DNA of 8,604 nt from an uncultured Eubacteriales bacterium (GTDB taxonomy: Bacteria > Bacillota > Clostridia > Oscillospirales > CAG-272), in the NCBI GenBank assembly GCA_934462825.1, contig CAKSIP010000047.1, positions 1 to 8,604 on the forward strand, read 5' to 3'. Below the pieces are notes generated by a model. The model ran no database searches. It saw nothing but the letters and a program-made list of their open reading frames with translations, and was not told the origin of the DNA. Each line of letters starts with the position of its first letter. Within the stretch, counting starts at the first letter, position 1. Position numbers and translations under genes: made by a program. This document shows, in pieces, positions 1 through 6,867 of the stretch.

Positions 1-767
1 CTATTTGAGAATAAACAGGTTACCTTTCCCTTGTCCGGACTATCCACGCCCGAAATATCCACTTCGCCACTTCCGGCGCGAATTCCGTCGGCTTGATAGT
101 TTTTGCCTTCTTTATTTATCAGTATTTTTTTATTACCCTCGCCTGCCAACGTGATTTTTCCACCTGATGCGTATATCGCGCTCCAAGTAGCCGTAACGTC
201 GAGCGACGCTTTTTCCACTACACTGATGGAACCGTCGTTCGAATTAAGTCCGGTTCCCCATCTGCCGTTATCTACGTCTTTGCCTATCGTGATATTACCG
301 CCGTTTATGGTAAGACCTCTATATGCCCAAATACCATAGGTGGTATCGGTTATATCGGTTTTATCAATGTTGATCGCCAAAGAACCACTACCCGTGATAG
401 TGGTTTCATATTCAGAATAAATACCGACATAATAAGGATAACCCGAACTGAGAACCGGATTGGAAGTTTTGTCAACCGTTATGGTGTTGTTTCCTTCAAC
501 TTTAATTGTCGAACCGCTAAATTTAATTTCCTTGCCGTTGTAGCCGTTCAGAGTCAGCGTTTGTGTTTTGCCGTCATAGGAATACCCTGTGCCGATTATA
601 TCGCCTGTTCCGCCGATAGTAAGTCCGCCTGTCGTTCCCGTTCCGCCTTCCGCATAGACCGTACTCGTCGGGCTTGCAAACACTATGCCGAGCATAAGCG
701 CAAGGCACATGGCAAGGCCGAGAACACGTGTTGCGAGCTTGGATTTGTTTGTTCTATTGTGTGTCAT
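1..767 (-). CDS. Secreted repetitive beta-rich surface protein, partial (C-terminus beyond left edge)
   Basis: An open frame of 255 codons starts with ATG at 767-765 and stays open to the window edge; the TAG-like triplet at bases 1-3 is out of frame. AGGAG lies about 8 nt upstream of the ATG. Residues 1-40 form a Sec signal peptide: a basic start (MTHNRTNKSK), a hydrophobic core around residues 16-30 (LGLAMCLALMLG), and a likely cleavage site after VYA at about residue 39. The mature part is rich in Gly, Thr, Asn and Ser. It has short alternating strands such as QTLTLNGYNGKEI, TIKVEGNNTITV and GLTINGGNITIG, typical of right-handed beta-helix or 'carbohydrate-binding domain' (Cthe_2159-like) surface proteins of Clostridia. 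That family assignment is inference from pattern only. Anchor and ligand cannot be seen because the C-terminus is missing. No convincing promoter lies between this gene and the upstream terminator at 866-919, so it may be expressed by read-through. Confidence 0.8.
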   Translation of the reverse strand, partial: MTHNRTNKSKLATRVLGLAMCLALMLGIVFASPTSTVYAEGGTGTTGGLTIGGTGDIIGTGYSYDGKTQTLTLNGYNGKEIKFSGSTIKVEGNNTITVDKTSNPVLSSGYPYYVGIYSEYETTITGSGSLAINIDKTDITDTTYGIWAYRGLTINGGNITIGKDVDNGRWGTGLNSNDGSISVVEKASLDVTATWSAIYASGGKITLAGEGNKKILINKEGKNYQADGIRAGSGEVDISGVDSPDKGKVTCLFSN

Positions 768-805
768 AATCGTATCTCCTTTTTCGTTTTTTGTCTATGT
801 TTTGT

Positions 806-819
806 GTCGCATTTGCGAC
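806..819. promoter_or_regulatory. Inverted repeat upstream of the surface protein gene
   Basis: GTCGCA (806-811) and TGCGAC (814-819) form a 6-bp-arm inverted repeat, about 40 nt before the ATG of the secreted protein gene. Next to it GAAAAACC occurs twice with a 10-bp period (820-827 and 830-837). It could be an operator or a small 5'-UTR hairpin. No regulator is identified. Confidence 0.3.
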
Positions 820-865
820 GAAAAACCGTGAAAAACCTTTGGTGCGCGGTGGCCTTTGCGTTCTG

Positions 866-919
866 AAAAAAAGCAAAAGCGCACCGCCGCATAGGAAAAC
901 CTATACAGCCGTGCGCTTT
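866..919 (-). terminator. Intrinsic terminator of the small SKQA-repeat gene (bidirectional shape)
   Basis: The arms 876-884 (AAAGCGCAC) and 911-919 (GTGCGCTTT) pair perfectly. An upper stem 891-895/900-904 (ATAGG/CCTAT) closes an AAAA loop, with a few mismatches between the two stems. On the minus strand the stem is followed by TTTTGC and then seven T. On the plus strand it is followed by TTTCTTTTT, so it could stop transcription both ways. It sits 33 nt after the stop codon of the 32-codon ORF and about 108 nt before the secreted protein's ATG. It may therefore be a simple terminator or a partial one that sets read-through. Confidence 0.75.
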
Positions 920-952
920 CTTTTTATTGTATCAAGCCCGAAAAGGGCGGAC

Positions 953-1051
<99 letters not shown>

Positions 1052-1061
1052 GCCTTGTCAA

Positions 1062-1067
1062 CTCCTT
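1062..1067 (-). promoter_or_regulatory. Ribosome binding site of the SKQA-repeat ORF
   Basis: The minus strand reads AAGGAG, 10 nt before the ATG at 1051. It is the main sequence evidence that this short repetitive frame is translated from that start. Confidence 0.6.
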
Positions 1068-1084
1068 TTCGATCATTTCTTTGC

Positions 1085-1215
1085 AAAATTGCGTTTTCGG
1101 GGTTGATCGTTTGCGTATTTCTACTGTCTACCATCTGTTTTACTTGTTTATTTTACCATATTTTTTACCCAAAGTCAAGCGTTTCCCGCACATTCGCGGA
1201 AAATTGCGTCTTCGG
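1085..1215. repeat. Pair of 16-bp direct repeats flanking the SKQA gene promoter
   Basis: AAAATTGCGTTTTCGG at 1085-1100 and AAAATTGCGTCTTCGG at 1200-1215 differ by one base and lie 115 bp apart. On the minus strand one copy is 22 bp upstream of the -35 box (1173-1178) and the other is in the transcribed leader. The placement suits a looping regulator but function is inference. Confidence 0.5.
1150..1178 (-). promoter_or_regulatory. Sigma-A promoter for the SKQA-repeat gene
   Basis: On the minus strand, TTGACT (-35, 1178-1173), a 17-nt spacer and TAAAAT (-10, 1155-1150) make a near-consensus promoter. Transcription would begin near 1143, giving a leader of about 90 nt before the ATG at 1051. 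It may also feed the secreted protein gene further downstream if the terminator at 866-919 is read through. Confidence 0.7.
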
Positions 1216-1282
1216 CCGATTTTGGCGCTTCTTTTATCTGCCCGGATGCAAAAAATATTTCCAACAAAAATCCGAAAAGCTA
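1179..1282. other. Intergenic stretch between divergent promoters, no gene seen
   Basis: This AT-rich segment lies between the minus-strand promoter at 1150-1178 and the tRNA promoter at 1283. Apart from one copy of the 16-bp direct repeat (1200-1215) I see no ORF with a ribosome binding site and no strong hairpin here. Confidence 0.6.
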
Positions 1283-1311
1283 TTGCAATACGAGGAAATC
1301 TGTGGTATAAT
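1283..1311 (+). promoter_or_regulatory. Sigma-A promoter for the tRNA-Val/tRNA-Gly unit
   Basis: TTGCAA (1283-1288) and a consensus TATAAT (1306-1311) are separated by 17 nt. The -10 box ends 14 nt before the first base of tRNA-Val, so the primary transcript has only a short 5' leader. Confidence 0.8.
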
Positions 1312-1325
1312 GTTTTCCGTTGTAC

Positions 1326-1402
1326 GGAGGCATAGCTCAGATGGTTAGAGTACATGCTTGACATGCATGGGGTCGTTGGTTCGATTCCAACTGTCTCCAC
1401 CA
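1326..1402 (+). tRNA. tRNA-Val (anticodon GAC)
   Basis: A complete 77-nt cloverleaf with an encoded CCA end. The acceptor stem pairs GGAGGCA with TGTCTCC (one G-U pair) and is followed by ACCA. The D arm is GCTC...GAGT. The anticodon stem CATGC/GCATG holds loop TTGACAT with GAC at positions 34-36. The variable loop has five bases, and the T arm is GTTGG-TTCGATT-CCAAC. GAC reads the valine codons GUC and GUU. It is the first gene of a two-tRNA unit behind the promoter at 1283-1311. Confidence 0.97.
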
Positions 1403-1407
1403 AGGAT

Positions 1408-1437
1408 AAAGTGCCTTTGATTTTCAAAGGCGCTTTT
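1408..1437 (+). terminator. Hairpin between the two tRNAs, terminator-like
   Basis: AAAGTGCCTTTG (1408-1419) pairs with CAAAGGCGCTTT (1425-1436) through 12 bp including one G-U pair, with a 5-nt loop. It is followed only by T, CC, TT, a poor U tract. It may act as a weak terminator that lowers tRNA-Gly relative to tRNA-Val, or as a processing structure. Confidence 0.5.
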
Positions 1438-1446
1438 CCTTCCCCC

Positions 1447-1520
1447 GCAGGCGTAGTTTAGTGGTAGAACTTCAGCTTCCCAAGCTGATAGGGCGGGTTC
1501 GATTCCCGTCGCCTGCTCCA
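1447..1520 (+). tRNA. tRNA-Gly (anticodon CCC)
   Basis: A complete 74-nt cloverleaf with an encoded CCA end. The acceptor stem GCAGGCG/CGCCTGC is fully paired and followed by TCCA. The anticodon stem TCAGC/GCTGA holds loop TTCCCAA with anticodon CCC, and the T arm is GCGGG-TTCGATT-CCCGT. It reads GGG glycine codons. I see no separate promoter in the 44 nt after tRNA-Val, so it is probably cotranscribed and reached by read-through of the hairpin at 1408-1437. Confidence 0.96.
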
Positions 1521-1522
1521 TA

Positions 1523-1573
1523 AAAACAGCCGTTCCGAAATTCCGAAACGAATTTTGGAACGGCTGTTTTTTT
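1523..1573. terminator. Bidirectional terminator between the tRNA unit and the converging operon
   Basis: AAAACAGCCGTTCC (1523-1536) pairs perfectly with GGAACGGCTGTTTT (1557-1570), and there is more pairing inside (AAATT/AATTT). On the plus strand a run of T continues to 1573 and ends tRNA-Gly transcription. On the minus strand TTTTT follows the same stem (1526-1522) and ends the operon. The stop codon of the carboxypeptidase gene (1574-1572) lies inside the plus-strand T run. Confidence 0.93.
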
Positions 1574-2543
1574 ATGAAAATTCGGTACTGCCTTTGACAC
1601 AGCCGATCAAGGAAACGGCGTCCTCATAGCGGTGCTCGGACTGCTTTGCGCCGAACACGCCGGCCACATATTTTCTTCCGTCCGGGAACGAAAAGGAAAA
1701 AAGCAAGGAATACCCGCCGTCGCAGGAGCCGGTTTTCAGTCCCGTGACATACGAATTGTAGTACAAGCTATCCGTTTGCAACAGTTGATTGGTATTGCGC
1801 CATTGATTGACATGGCCGCTGGCATACACCACGTGATCCGAGGCCATGGCGGCATATTTGGCAATCAGGGGCGTTTCCAGCGCTTTGCGTGCGATCAGAA
1901 GCATATCTTCGGTGGTCGAATAATGCTCGTTTCCGGCATAGCCGTCGGGCACGGTAAAATTCGTGCCGCAAAGCCCGATGCTCGTTCCGTAGCTTTTCAT
2001 CTGCTTCATGAAAACGTCCACGGCCCGGTTGCCGTCCAGCAACGGATCCTTGGCTATTTTGCGTCCGGCGGCCGCTGCCAAAACGTAAGCGGCATCGTTG
2101 CCGGACGGCAAAAGCATCCCTTCAATCAGCATTTCCACCGTTAGGCAATGATAGTCTTTGATATAGGCCACCGAAGAGCCTTTCTTTACCAGCGCCAGCT
2201 CGTTGCCGGGGCGGATTTCCTCTGCGGGAGAAAGCCAGGAAAGCGCGCACAGCGCCGTAAGCAGCTTGGTTGTACTGCCGGGGTATACCACGTGCTTTTC
2301 GCCGCGGCTGAAAATCATTTTCTGTTCCCCGACGCTGTAGATAAAGCATTGCGGGGATTTTAGCGGGACTTGGAGCGTCAGCATTTTTTCCGGGTAGGCA
2401 ATGGCATAGGCGCTGTTCGGCTCGTGCAGAACCGCGCGGTCAACGGCGGCAGGGCGGCACCCACTCAGGGAGACAGCGATAGCGCAAGCTACCCACAGGC
2501 CGGCCCATATTCGGCGCATCGCGCGTCCCATTTTTTCTTTCAT
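1572..2543 (-). CDS. Lipoprotein D-alanyl-D-alanine carboxypeptidase (peptidase S11 family)
   Basis: The 323-aa protein carries all three active-site motifs of penicillin-binding-protein type serine D,D-peptidases: STTK at 90-93 (Ser90 nucleophile), SGN at 147-149 and KTG at 270-272. Its start MRRIWAGLWVACAIAVSLSGC has a lipobox with Cys29, so it should be lipid-anchored on the outer face of the membrane, where such enzymes remove the terminal D-Ala from peptidoglycan stem peptides. The C-terminal domain of classical DacA enzymes seems absent, since little follows the KTG domain. The ATG at 2543 has AGGGGAAG upstream; ATGs at codons 5 and 9 are alternatives. It is the last gene of the operon, 76 nt after the GH78 gene, and its stop overlaps the terminator. 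A peptidoglycan enzyme in a rhamnosidase operon is unexpected. DacF/DacB-like is a possible subgroup but cannot be fixed by eye. Confidence 0.92.
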   Translation of the reverse strand: MKEKMGRAMRRIWAGLWVACAIAVSLSGCRPAAVDRAVLHEPNSAYAIAYPEKMLTLQVPLKSPQCFIYSVGEQKMIFSRGEKHVVYPGSTTKLLTALCALSWLSPAEEIRPGNELALVKKGSSVAYIKDYHCLTVEMLIEGMLLPSGNDAAYVLAAAAGRKIAKDPLLDGNRAVDVFMKQMKSYGTSIGLCGTNFTVPDGYAGNEHYSTTEDMLLIARKALETPLIAKYAAMASDHVVYASGHVNQWRNTNQLLQTDSLYYNSYVTGLKTGSCDGGYSLLFSFSFPDGRKYVAGVFGAKQSEHRYEDAVSLIGCVKGSTEFS

Positions 2544-2619
2544 GCTTTTCTTCCCCTATCGTTTGATCTTGGCGAGTCTTTCCCTATGATGGTGTGGCGT
2601 TTCTTCCCCGATTTGCTTT

Positions 2620-5121
2620 TTACCGAATGGTGTAGCGCCCGGATTTCAGCCGGAACACAAGGCGTCCGCCGGAGCGAAAGGCGCCGAGTTCTTCGGTTGT
2701 CAAGGCCAATCCATTGATATGGAGCGTTTCAGCATGGCTGAGAAGCTCCACGCGGGCCTCACAGCCCTCCGGGATGGTAAAGCGATACACAATTCCCTCA
2801 TGATCGCGTGACCAGGCACTTTCAATGGTTCCGTTATCCGTGGTATAGGTGGCTTTGACATGGTGGATGCATTCCTGTCCGTCGGGCAGTTTTTTTCTCA
2901 TATCCGGCGTGGGGTGGAGCGTCAAATGGCGGAAGCCGCCCTTCTTTTCATCCGGGCGAATACCGGCCATGGTGGAGAACATCCATTCCGCCACAGCGCC
3001 GTAGGCATAGTGGTTAAAGGAATTCATGGCGACATTGCCAAAGCCTTTTTCCCGCGTGTAGGAATTCCAGCGCTCCCAAACGGTGGTGGCTCCTTGGCGC
3101 AGGCTGTACAGCCAGGAGGGATCCTTATACTGCATAAGCAGCGAATAGGCCTCCTGATCCAAGCCCACCTTGCCGAGCGTTTGATTGAGAATCCCTGTGC
3201 CGACAAATCCGGTGGAAAGCATGTAACCATTGTCACGAATTTTATTTCGCAACAGGCGAATCGTATGCTTTTTCACGTCGCCGCTCACAAGGTCAAAGCA
3301 AAGCGCCAACAGATACGCCGTTTGGGTTTGTTCCGTCAGTGCGCCGTCGGAAATGTATTTTTCTGCAAAGTATGCCTTTATTTTAGTCAAAAGCGAGGCG
3401 TAATATGCAGCGCGCTCTTTGTTTCCGAGGACATCGGACACTTTTTTCATGATCTGAGCGTCATACGCATAATAGCAAACGGACAGATAGGCAAAATCCG
3501 TAGGCTCGTAGGCCAGCCAATCACCGTAGTTATTGCGCGGGCCTTCCAGGCCGTACTGCAAAAGATTTTTCATGTAGGCTTCCATGGAGGCATAGTTTTC
3601 CCGAAGTGCGTTTTTATCCCCGAACATCAGCCAGAGTTTATAGGGCACGATGATTCCGGCATCGCTCCACGCGCAAGAGCTGACGGCATGGGCGCCCTCT
3701 TTCCAAACGCGCGGAATCACATCGGCATAGGCGCCGTTATATCCGATTTGGGAGGCACGCGCATCATCCATCCATTTGAGCAGAAACTTTCTTGTGTCGG
3801 CAAGGTAGGAGGCCGTTTGGGCAAAGATTTGCGTATCGCCCGTCCAGCCAAGTCGCTCATCGCGCTGCGGGCAATCCGTGGGCACCGAGAGATAATTGCC
3901 GCGCATGCCCCAAACGATATTGGAGTACAAGCGGTTGATTTCATCGTTGTCGGTTTCAAAGGTAGCCGTCTCTCGCAGATCGGATCCGACCACAAGGCCC
4001 TTGACCGAGAAAATTTCGGTATCGTCCGTGACCGTCAGAAAGAAATAGCGAAATCCGTAAAAGGTATGCGAGGGGTGGTAGCTCTCCTTTCCCTTCCCGC
4101 CTGCCACATAAACCATGCGGGACAGCGCGGAGCGGTAGTTCTTTACGTAGGGAGAGCCTTCCGGCCCGTCGTTGCCGCGGCTCTCAAGGCCGCTGTCGTT
4201 CAAAAGCTCACTGAAATAACCGCGAATTGTCGTTCCCTTAGCGGCTTTCACGCAAATTTCCGGCCATCCGACAAACTCTTGGCCGAAATCGAGGAGCAGG
4301 GTTTCTCCCTTGTGAAGCACGGTCTTTTCACAGCCGTTACCGATCTTTTTGTCAAGAATACGGATCCTGCCGAAATCGCTTCCGTTATCCTCCGTGCCGC
4401 CATAAACGGTACTGCAAATCGGATGTTGCTCCAGCGATGGGCGAATCCTGACGGGATCTCCGCGATGCGGCTCGATTTGAATGTCGGCGGCAAAATCGGC
4501 GCAAACCGCAGGTTTCCATGAATAACATTCCGGGTGAGCGACAACATCCGGGTAGGTAGCGTCATAATACTCCCCGTCCCAAATGGACGCCGTACGGAGA
4601 CGGCCACCGAATGTACACGTCCAACTTGTATCCGTTGGGACAATTTCGGTGCTTCCGTCGACATAGCTACATTCCAGCTCCATGCAAAAAGCGCGGTCTT
4701 TTTTTCCGTAGTAGCCAAAGGTATTCCGTCCCCGCCACCAGCCGTCCGAAACGATGGCCATCAGGGTGTTTTCGTTTTTTATGCAATCGGTCACGTCATA
4801 TACATATTCGAGAACCCGTACTTGATAATCCGTCCATTCGGGCTTCAATTCATCAAACACTTCCCCTTGGGGCGTTTGAGCACCGACGCGCTTTCCGTTC
4901 AAGAACAAGTCGAAAATACCGAGCGCGGTCGCTCTGAGCGTAACCTTAATCGGCCTTTTGCCGACAGATACGGAAAAATCTTTTTTTAAGCAAAGCATTC
5001 CCTGCCCTTCGGGCAAGTCCATGGTCAGATTGTTATACACTCGCGTATTCACATGCCAGGGGTGATCATAGCAAACCGAATTGTTATCGTGATTGGCTGT
5101 AATAAAAATTCCTTTTTTCAT
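2620..5121 (-). CDS. Alpha-L-rhamnosidase, GH78, intracellular
   Basis: The 833-aa protein matches GH78 in length and layout. The N-terminal beta-sandwich has GIFDLFLNGKRVG (about 69-81) and SDGWWRGR (125-132). The (alpha/alpha)6 catalytic domain has the hallmark DCPQRDERLGWTGD at 416-429, where Glu422 is the expected general acid. TTVWERW at 679-685 has Glu683 as the likely general base, followed by NSFNHYAYGAVAEWM (700-714) and a C-terminal beta domain. In this family an inverting reaction releases L-rhamnose from glycosides, oligosaccharides or polysaccharide fragments. There is no signal peptide, so it should act in the cytoplasm. I start it at the ATG at 5121, which has GGAGG 7 nt upstream. 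The longer frame from 5184 would overlap the previous gene and lacks such a site. It lies 46 nt after the DUF4091 gene. The specific substrate is unknown. Confidence 0.94.
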   Translation of the reverse strand: MKKGIFITANHDNNSVCYDHPWHVNTRVYNNLTMDLPEGQGMLCLKKDFSVSVGKRPIKVTLRATALGIFDLFLNGKRVGAQTPQGEVFDELKPEWTDYQVRVLEYVYDVTDCIKNENTLMAIVSDGWWRGRNTFGYYGKKDRAFCMELECSYVDGSTEIVPTDTSWTCTFGGRLRTASIWDGEYYDATYPDVVAHPECYSWKPAVCADFAADIQIEPHRGDPVRIRPSLEQHPICSTVYGGTEDNGSDFGRIRILDKKIGNGCEKTVLHKGETLLLDFGQEFVGWPEICVKAAKGTTIRGYFSELLNDSGLESRGNDGPEGSPYVKNYRSALSRMVYVAGGKGKESYHPSHTFYGFRYFFLTVTDDTEIFSVKGLVVGSDLRETATFETDNDEINRLYSNIVWGMRGNYLSVPTDCPQRDERLGWTGDTQIFAQTASYLADTRKFLLKWMDDARASQIGYNGAYADVIPRVWKEGAHAVSSCAWSDAGIIVPYKLWLMFGDKNALRENYASMEAYMKNLLQYGLEGPRNNYGDWLAYEPTDFAYLSVCYYAYDAQIMKKVSDVLGNKERAAYYASLLTKIKAYFAEKYISDGALTEQTQTAYLLALCFDLVSGDVKKHTIRLLRNKIRDNGYMLSTGFVGTGILNQTLGKVGLDQEAYSLLMQYKDPSWLYSLRQGATTVWERWNSYTREKGFGNVAMNSFNHYAYGAVAEWMFSTMAGIRPDEKKGGFRHLTLHPTPDMRKKLPDGQECIHHVKATYTTDNGTIESAWSRDHEGIVYRFTIPEGCEARVELLSHAETLHINGLALTTEELGAFRSGGRLVFRLKSGRYTIR

Positions 5122-5167
5122 GGCAAAAACCTCCGCTTTTTTTCTATATCCGTTGCAAACCGTTGCA

Positions 5168-6829
5168 TTAAAGCTTGGCTTCAATCATTTCGTCGATGCG
5201 ACGGCGAATGGCGAGCATTTCGTCCGAACGGGAAGGACATTTGTCGAAGCGAACCTCACCGTACACTTTTTCGATTTCCTCCACAACCTTATCATGACCG
5301 TAATATTGCTCGCAAAGACGCATAGCGCGCAGATCCTCAAGAGCTTCATGGAACACGACAATGCGCAGGGATTCCAGCGCCGTTCCGTTCACAGCCGGAT
5401 AAACGGAGTAGGCATCGCCCGACTGCACAAAATATTCTCCGGTTGTTTCAAAATAAGGATTGATCATATCGCGGGAATATTGGTTGTAATAGAAATTATA
5501 GCCCCACTGCAAGAATCCGGCAATATTGTATTTGTACATTTGCGTTCCGATAATACGGGTTCTGGCCGAGGGCATGGCAAACAGCCGATTGCTCACATCA
5601 ATACACTGCCCGCAGCAATAATAGCACCAAAGGTTTTCCACTTTTCCTTCAAGGAAGGGGGTAATATGGTTCGTAGCCGGGATTGGCGTATCGACAGCCC
5701 CTTCTAAGTAAAATTCGTAATTGGAAAGCGCATCCATAGCATGGTAGCCGGAGAGCATGTTTTTGATGTTTTCTTTCGACTTTTTATATTGCTCCAGATG
5801 ATCCTTGCTCGGCTCGTCGGACATATGATAGTAGCAAAGGTGGTCATCCCCACGCGCCTTGAGAAATTCCAACAAAGCGGGAATGAAGGCCGAAAGGAAG
5901 GCTCCGTATTCTTCTCCGGCGGCATCGGTTTCCCAACCGAAAATGCGCTTATATTCACCGTGAACCGTGGCCATGATCTTCGGTGCGTTCGTAGCGCCCC
6001 ACTGTGTAAAGAACGGTGGCATTTCAAAATAACGAATGCCAAGGCGCTTACACATATCCATCCAACGTGTCAAAAGCGAAAAATCAAAGGTGTACTTGCC
6101 ATCCTCTACCGCGATCTGAACCAACTGAACGGTAGGACGCTCATAGCCGACGTCCGTGTCGAAAGCCGGCGTAATAATCGGCGTGAGAATCATGTTTTGG
6201 CCGTTTTTCACTGCGGTTTTTATGAAATTTTCAATGATTGTCCAATGCGCTTCGGAAAAAACGTCCACACGATAATAGTCGGCCAAGCAATCGCAGTGGA
6301 ACCATTGGGTAACAATCAGCTCCTGCTCCGGAAGGAATGCAGGCAAAACTTTGATTTCAATCGTGTTTTCGGTCAGAAGGGTTCCGTTCATATCCGCCAA
6401 CGAAATAACGGTGGGGTACACGCCGCCTTCCAAAGCTCCTTGAGGATCGAAATCAATCCAAACGCTACGAAGCTGATTGGCAACCACCGGCACGCAGCCT
6501 CGATTGTGAAGCGGTTGCAAAAGATCCGGGAACAGCCCCGGTTGTGTGCTAAGGTAATTCACGTCCTGGCGATCCTGATAAACCGGCATGGTAGAAGGAA
6601 TATATTCCACCGTGCGTATCGTTGCATACTCGGCAAGCGGGCCTACAATGGTAGGACGTGCCCAAATCCGTCCACTTCCCGTATCCGGTGTGGTCGTTTC
6701 GGTACAAAGCAATTGGATAGAAAGTCGCTGGTTGCGAAGCATGGAAATCTGCCGAAGCTCCTTAAAGCGAGTAATCCGATCATTCAAAAAAATTTTTTCA
6801 AGGGAAGATACGATTTTAGTTTTTACCAT
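5168..6829 (-). CDS. DUF4091 domain protein, putative glycoside hydrolase
   Basis: This 553-aa protein resembles the DUF4091 family, often annotated as glycoside-hydrolase-like. A beta-rich N-terminal region (about 30-165, with NYLSTQPGLFPDLLQPL at 91-107) is followed by a probable TIM barrel (about 170-460). The barrel includes RYFEMPPFFTQWG (266-278), YYHMSDEP (333-340) and GFLQWGYNFYYN (438-449), and a helical tail follows. The adjacent Asp338-Glu339 in SDEP sit where GH123 N-acetyl-beta-galactosaminidases carry their catalytic Asp-Glu pair, so a hexosaminidase-like or other exo-glycosidase role is possible but unproven. There is no signal peptide. GAGGAG lies 11 nt upstream of the ATG. 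It lies 38 nt after the HAD gene and 46 nt before the GH78 gene, so it probably works on the same intracellular substrate. The family call comes from remembered motifs, not a search. Confidence 0.8.
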   Translation of the reverse strand: MVKTKIVSSLEKIFLNDRITRFKELRQISMLRNQRLSIQLLCTETTTPDTGSGRIWARPTIVGPLAEYATIRTVEYIPSTMPVYQDRQDVNYLSTQPGLFPDLLQPLHNRGCVPVVANQLRSVWIDFDPQGALEGGVYPTVISLADMNGTLLTENTIEIKVLPAFLPEQELIVTQWFHCDCLADYYRVDVFSEAHWTIIENFIKTAVKNGQNMILTPIITPAFDTDVGYERPTVQLVQIAVEDGKYTFDFSLLTRWMDMCKRLGIRYFEMPPFFTQWGATNAPKIMATVHGEYKRIFGWETDAAGEEYGAFLSAFIPALLEFLKARGDDHLCYYHMSDEPSKDHLEQYKKSKENIKNMLSGYHAMDALSNYEFYLEGAVDTPIPATNHITPFLEGKVENLWCYYCCGQCIDVSNRLFAMPSARTRIIGTQMYKYNIAGFLQWGYNFYYNQYSRDMINPYFETTGEYFVQSGDAYSVYPAVNGTALESLRIVVFHEALEDLRAMRLCEQYYGHDKVVEEIEKVYGEVRFDKCPSRSDEMLAIRRRIDEMIEAKL

Positions 6830-6867
6830 GATTTACTTGTCTCCTCATAGAATTTATTACTTATCTT

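Noticed and set aside
1..3. Stop codon of the secreted protein at the left edge
   Set aside because: The TAG read on the minus strand is out of frame with the ATG at 767, so the gene continues beyond the window.
1140..1427. Minus-strand ORF of 95 codons containing GIEPTTPCMSS
   Set aside because: This peptide is the antisense translation of tRNA-Val, a well-known type of false annotation. No ribosome binding site supports it.
1447..1573. tRNA-associated integration (att) site
   Set aside because: I found no second copy of the tRNA-Gly 3' end, and no integrase gene is in the window.
2860..4521. Long plus-strand ORF, 553 codons, antisense to the GH78 gene
   Set aside because: It is a shadow frame of the rhamnosidase gene. 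Its translation has no recognisable motif and no start signal.
5122..5184. Longer start for the GH78 gene at 5184
   Set aside because: It would overlap the end of the DUF4091 gene and lacks a ribosome site, while the ATG at 5121 has GGAGG at the right distance.
5741..6850. Plus-strand ORF, 369 codons, antisense to the DUF4091 gene
   Set aside because: It is a shadow frame; the minus-strand frame has a family match, a ribosome site and operon spacing.
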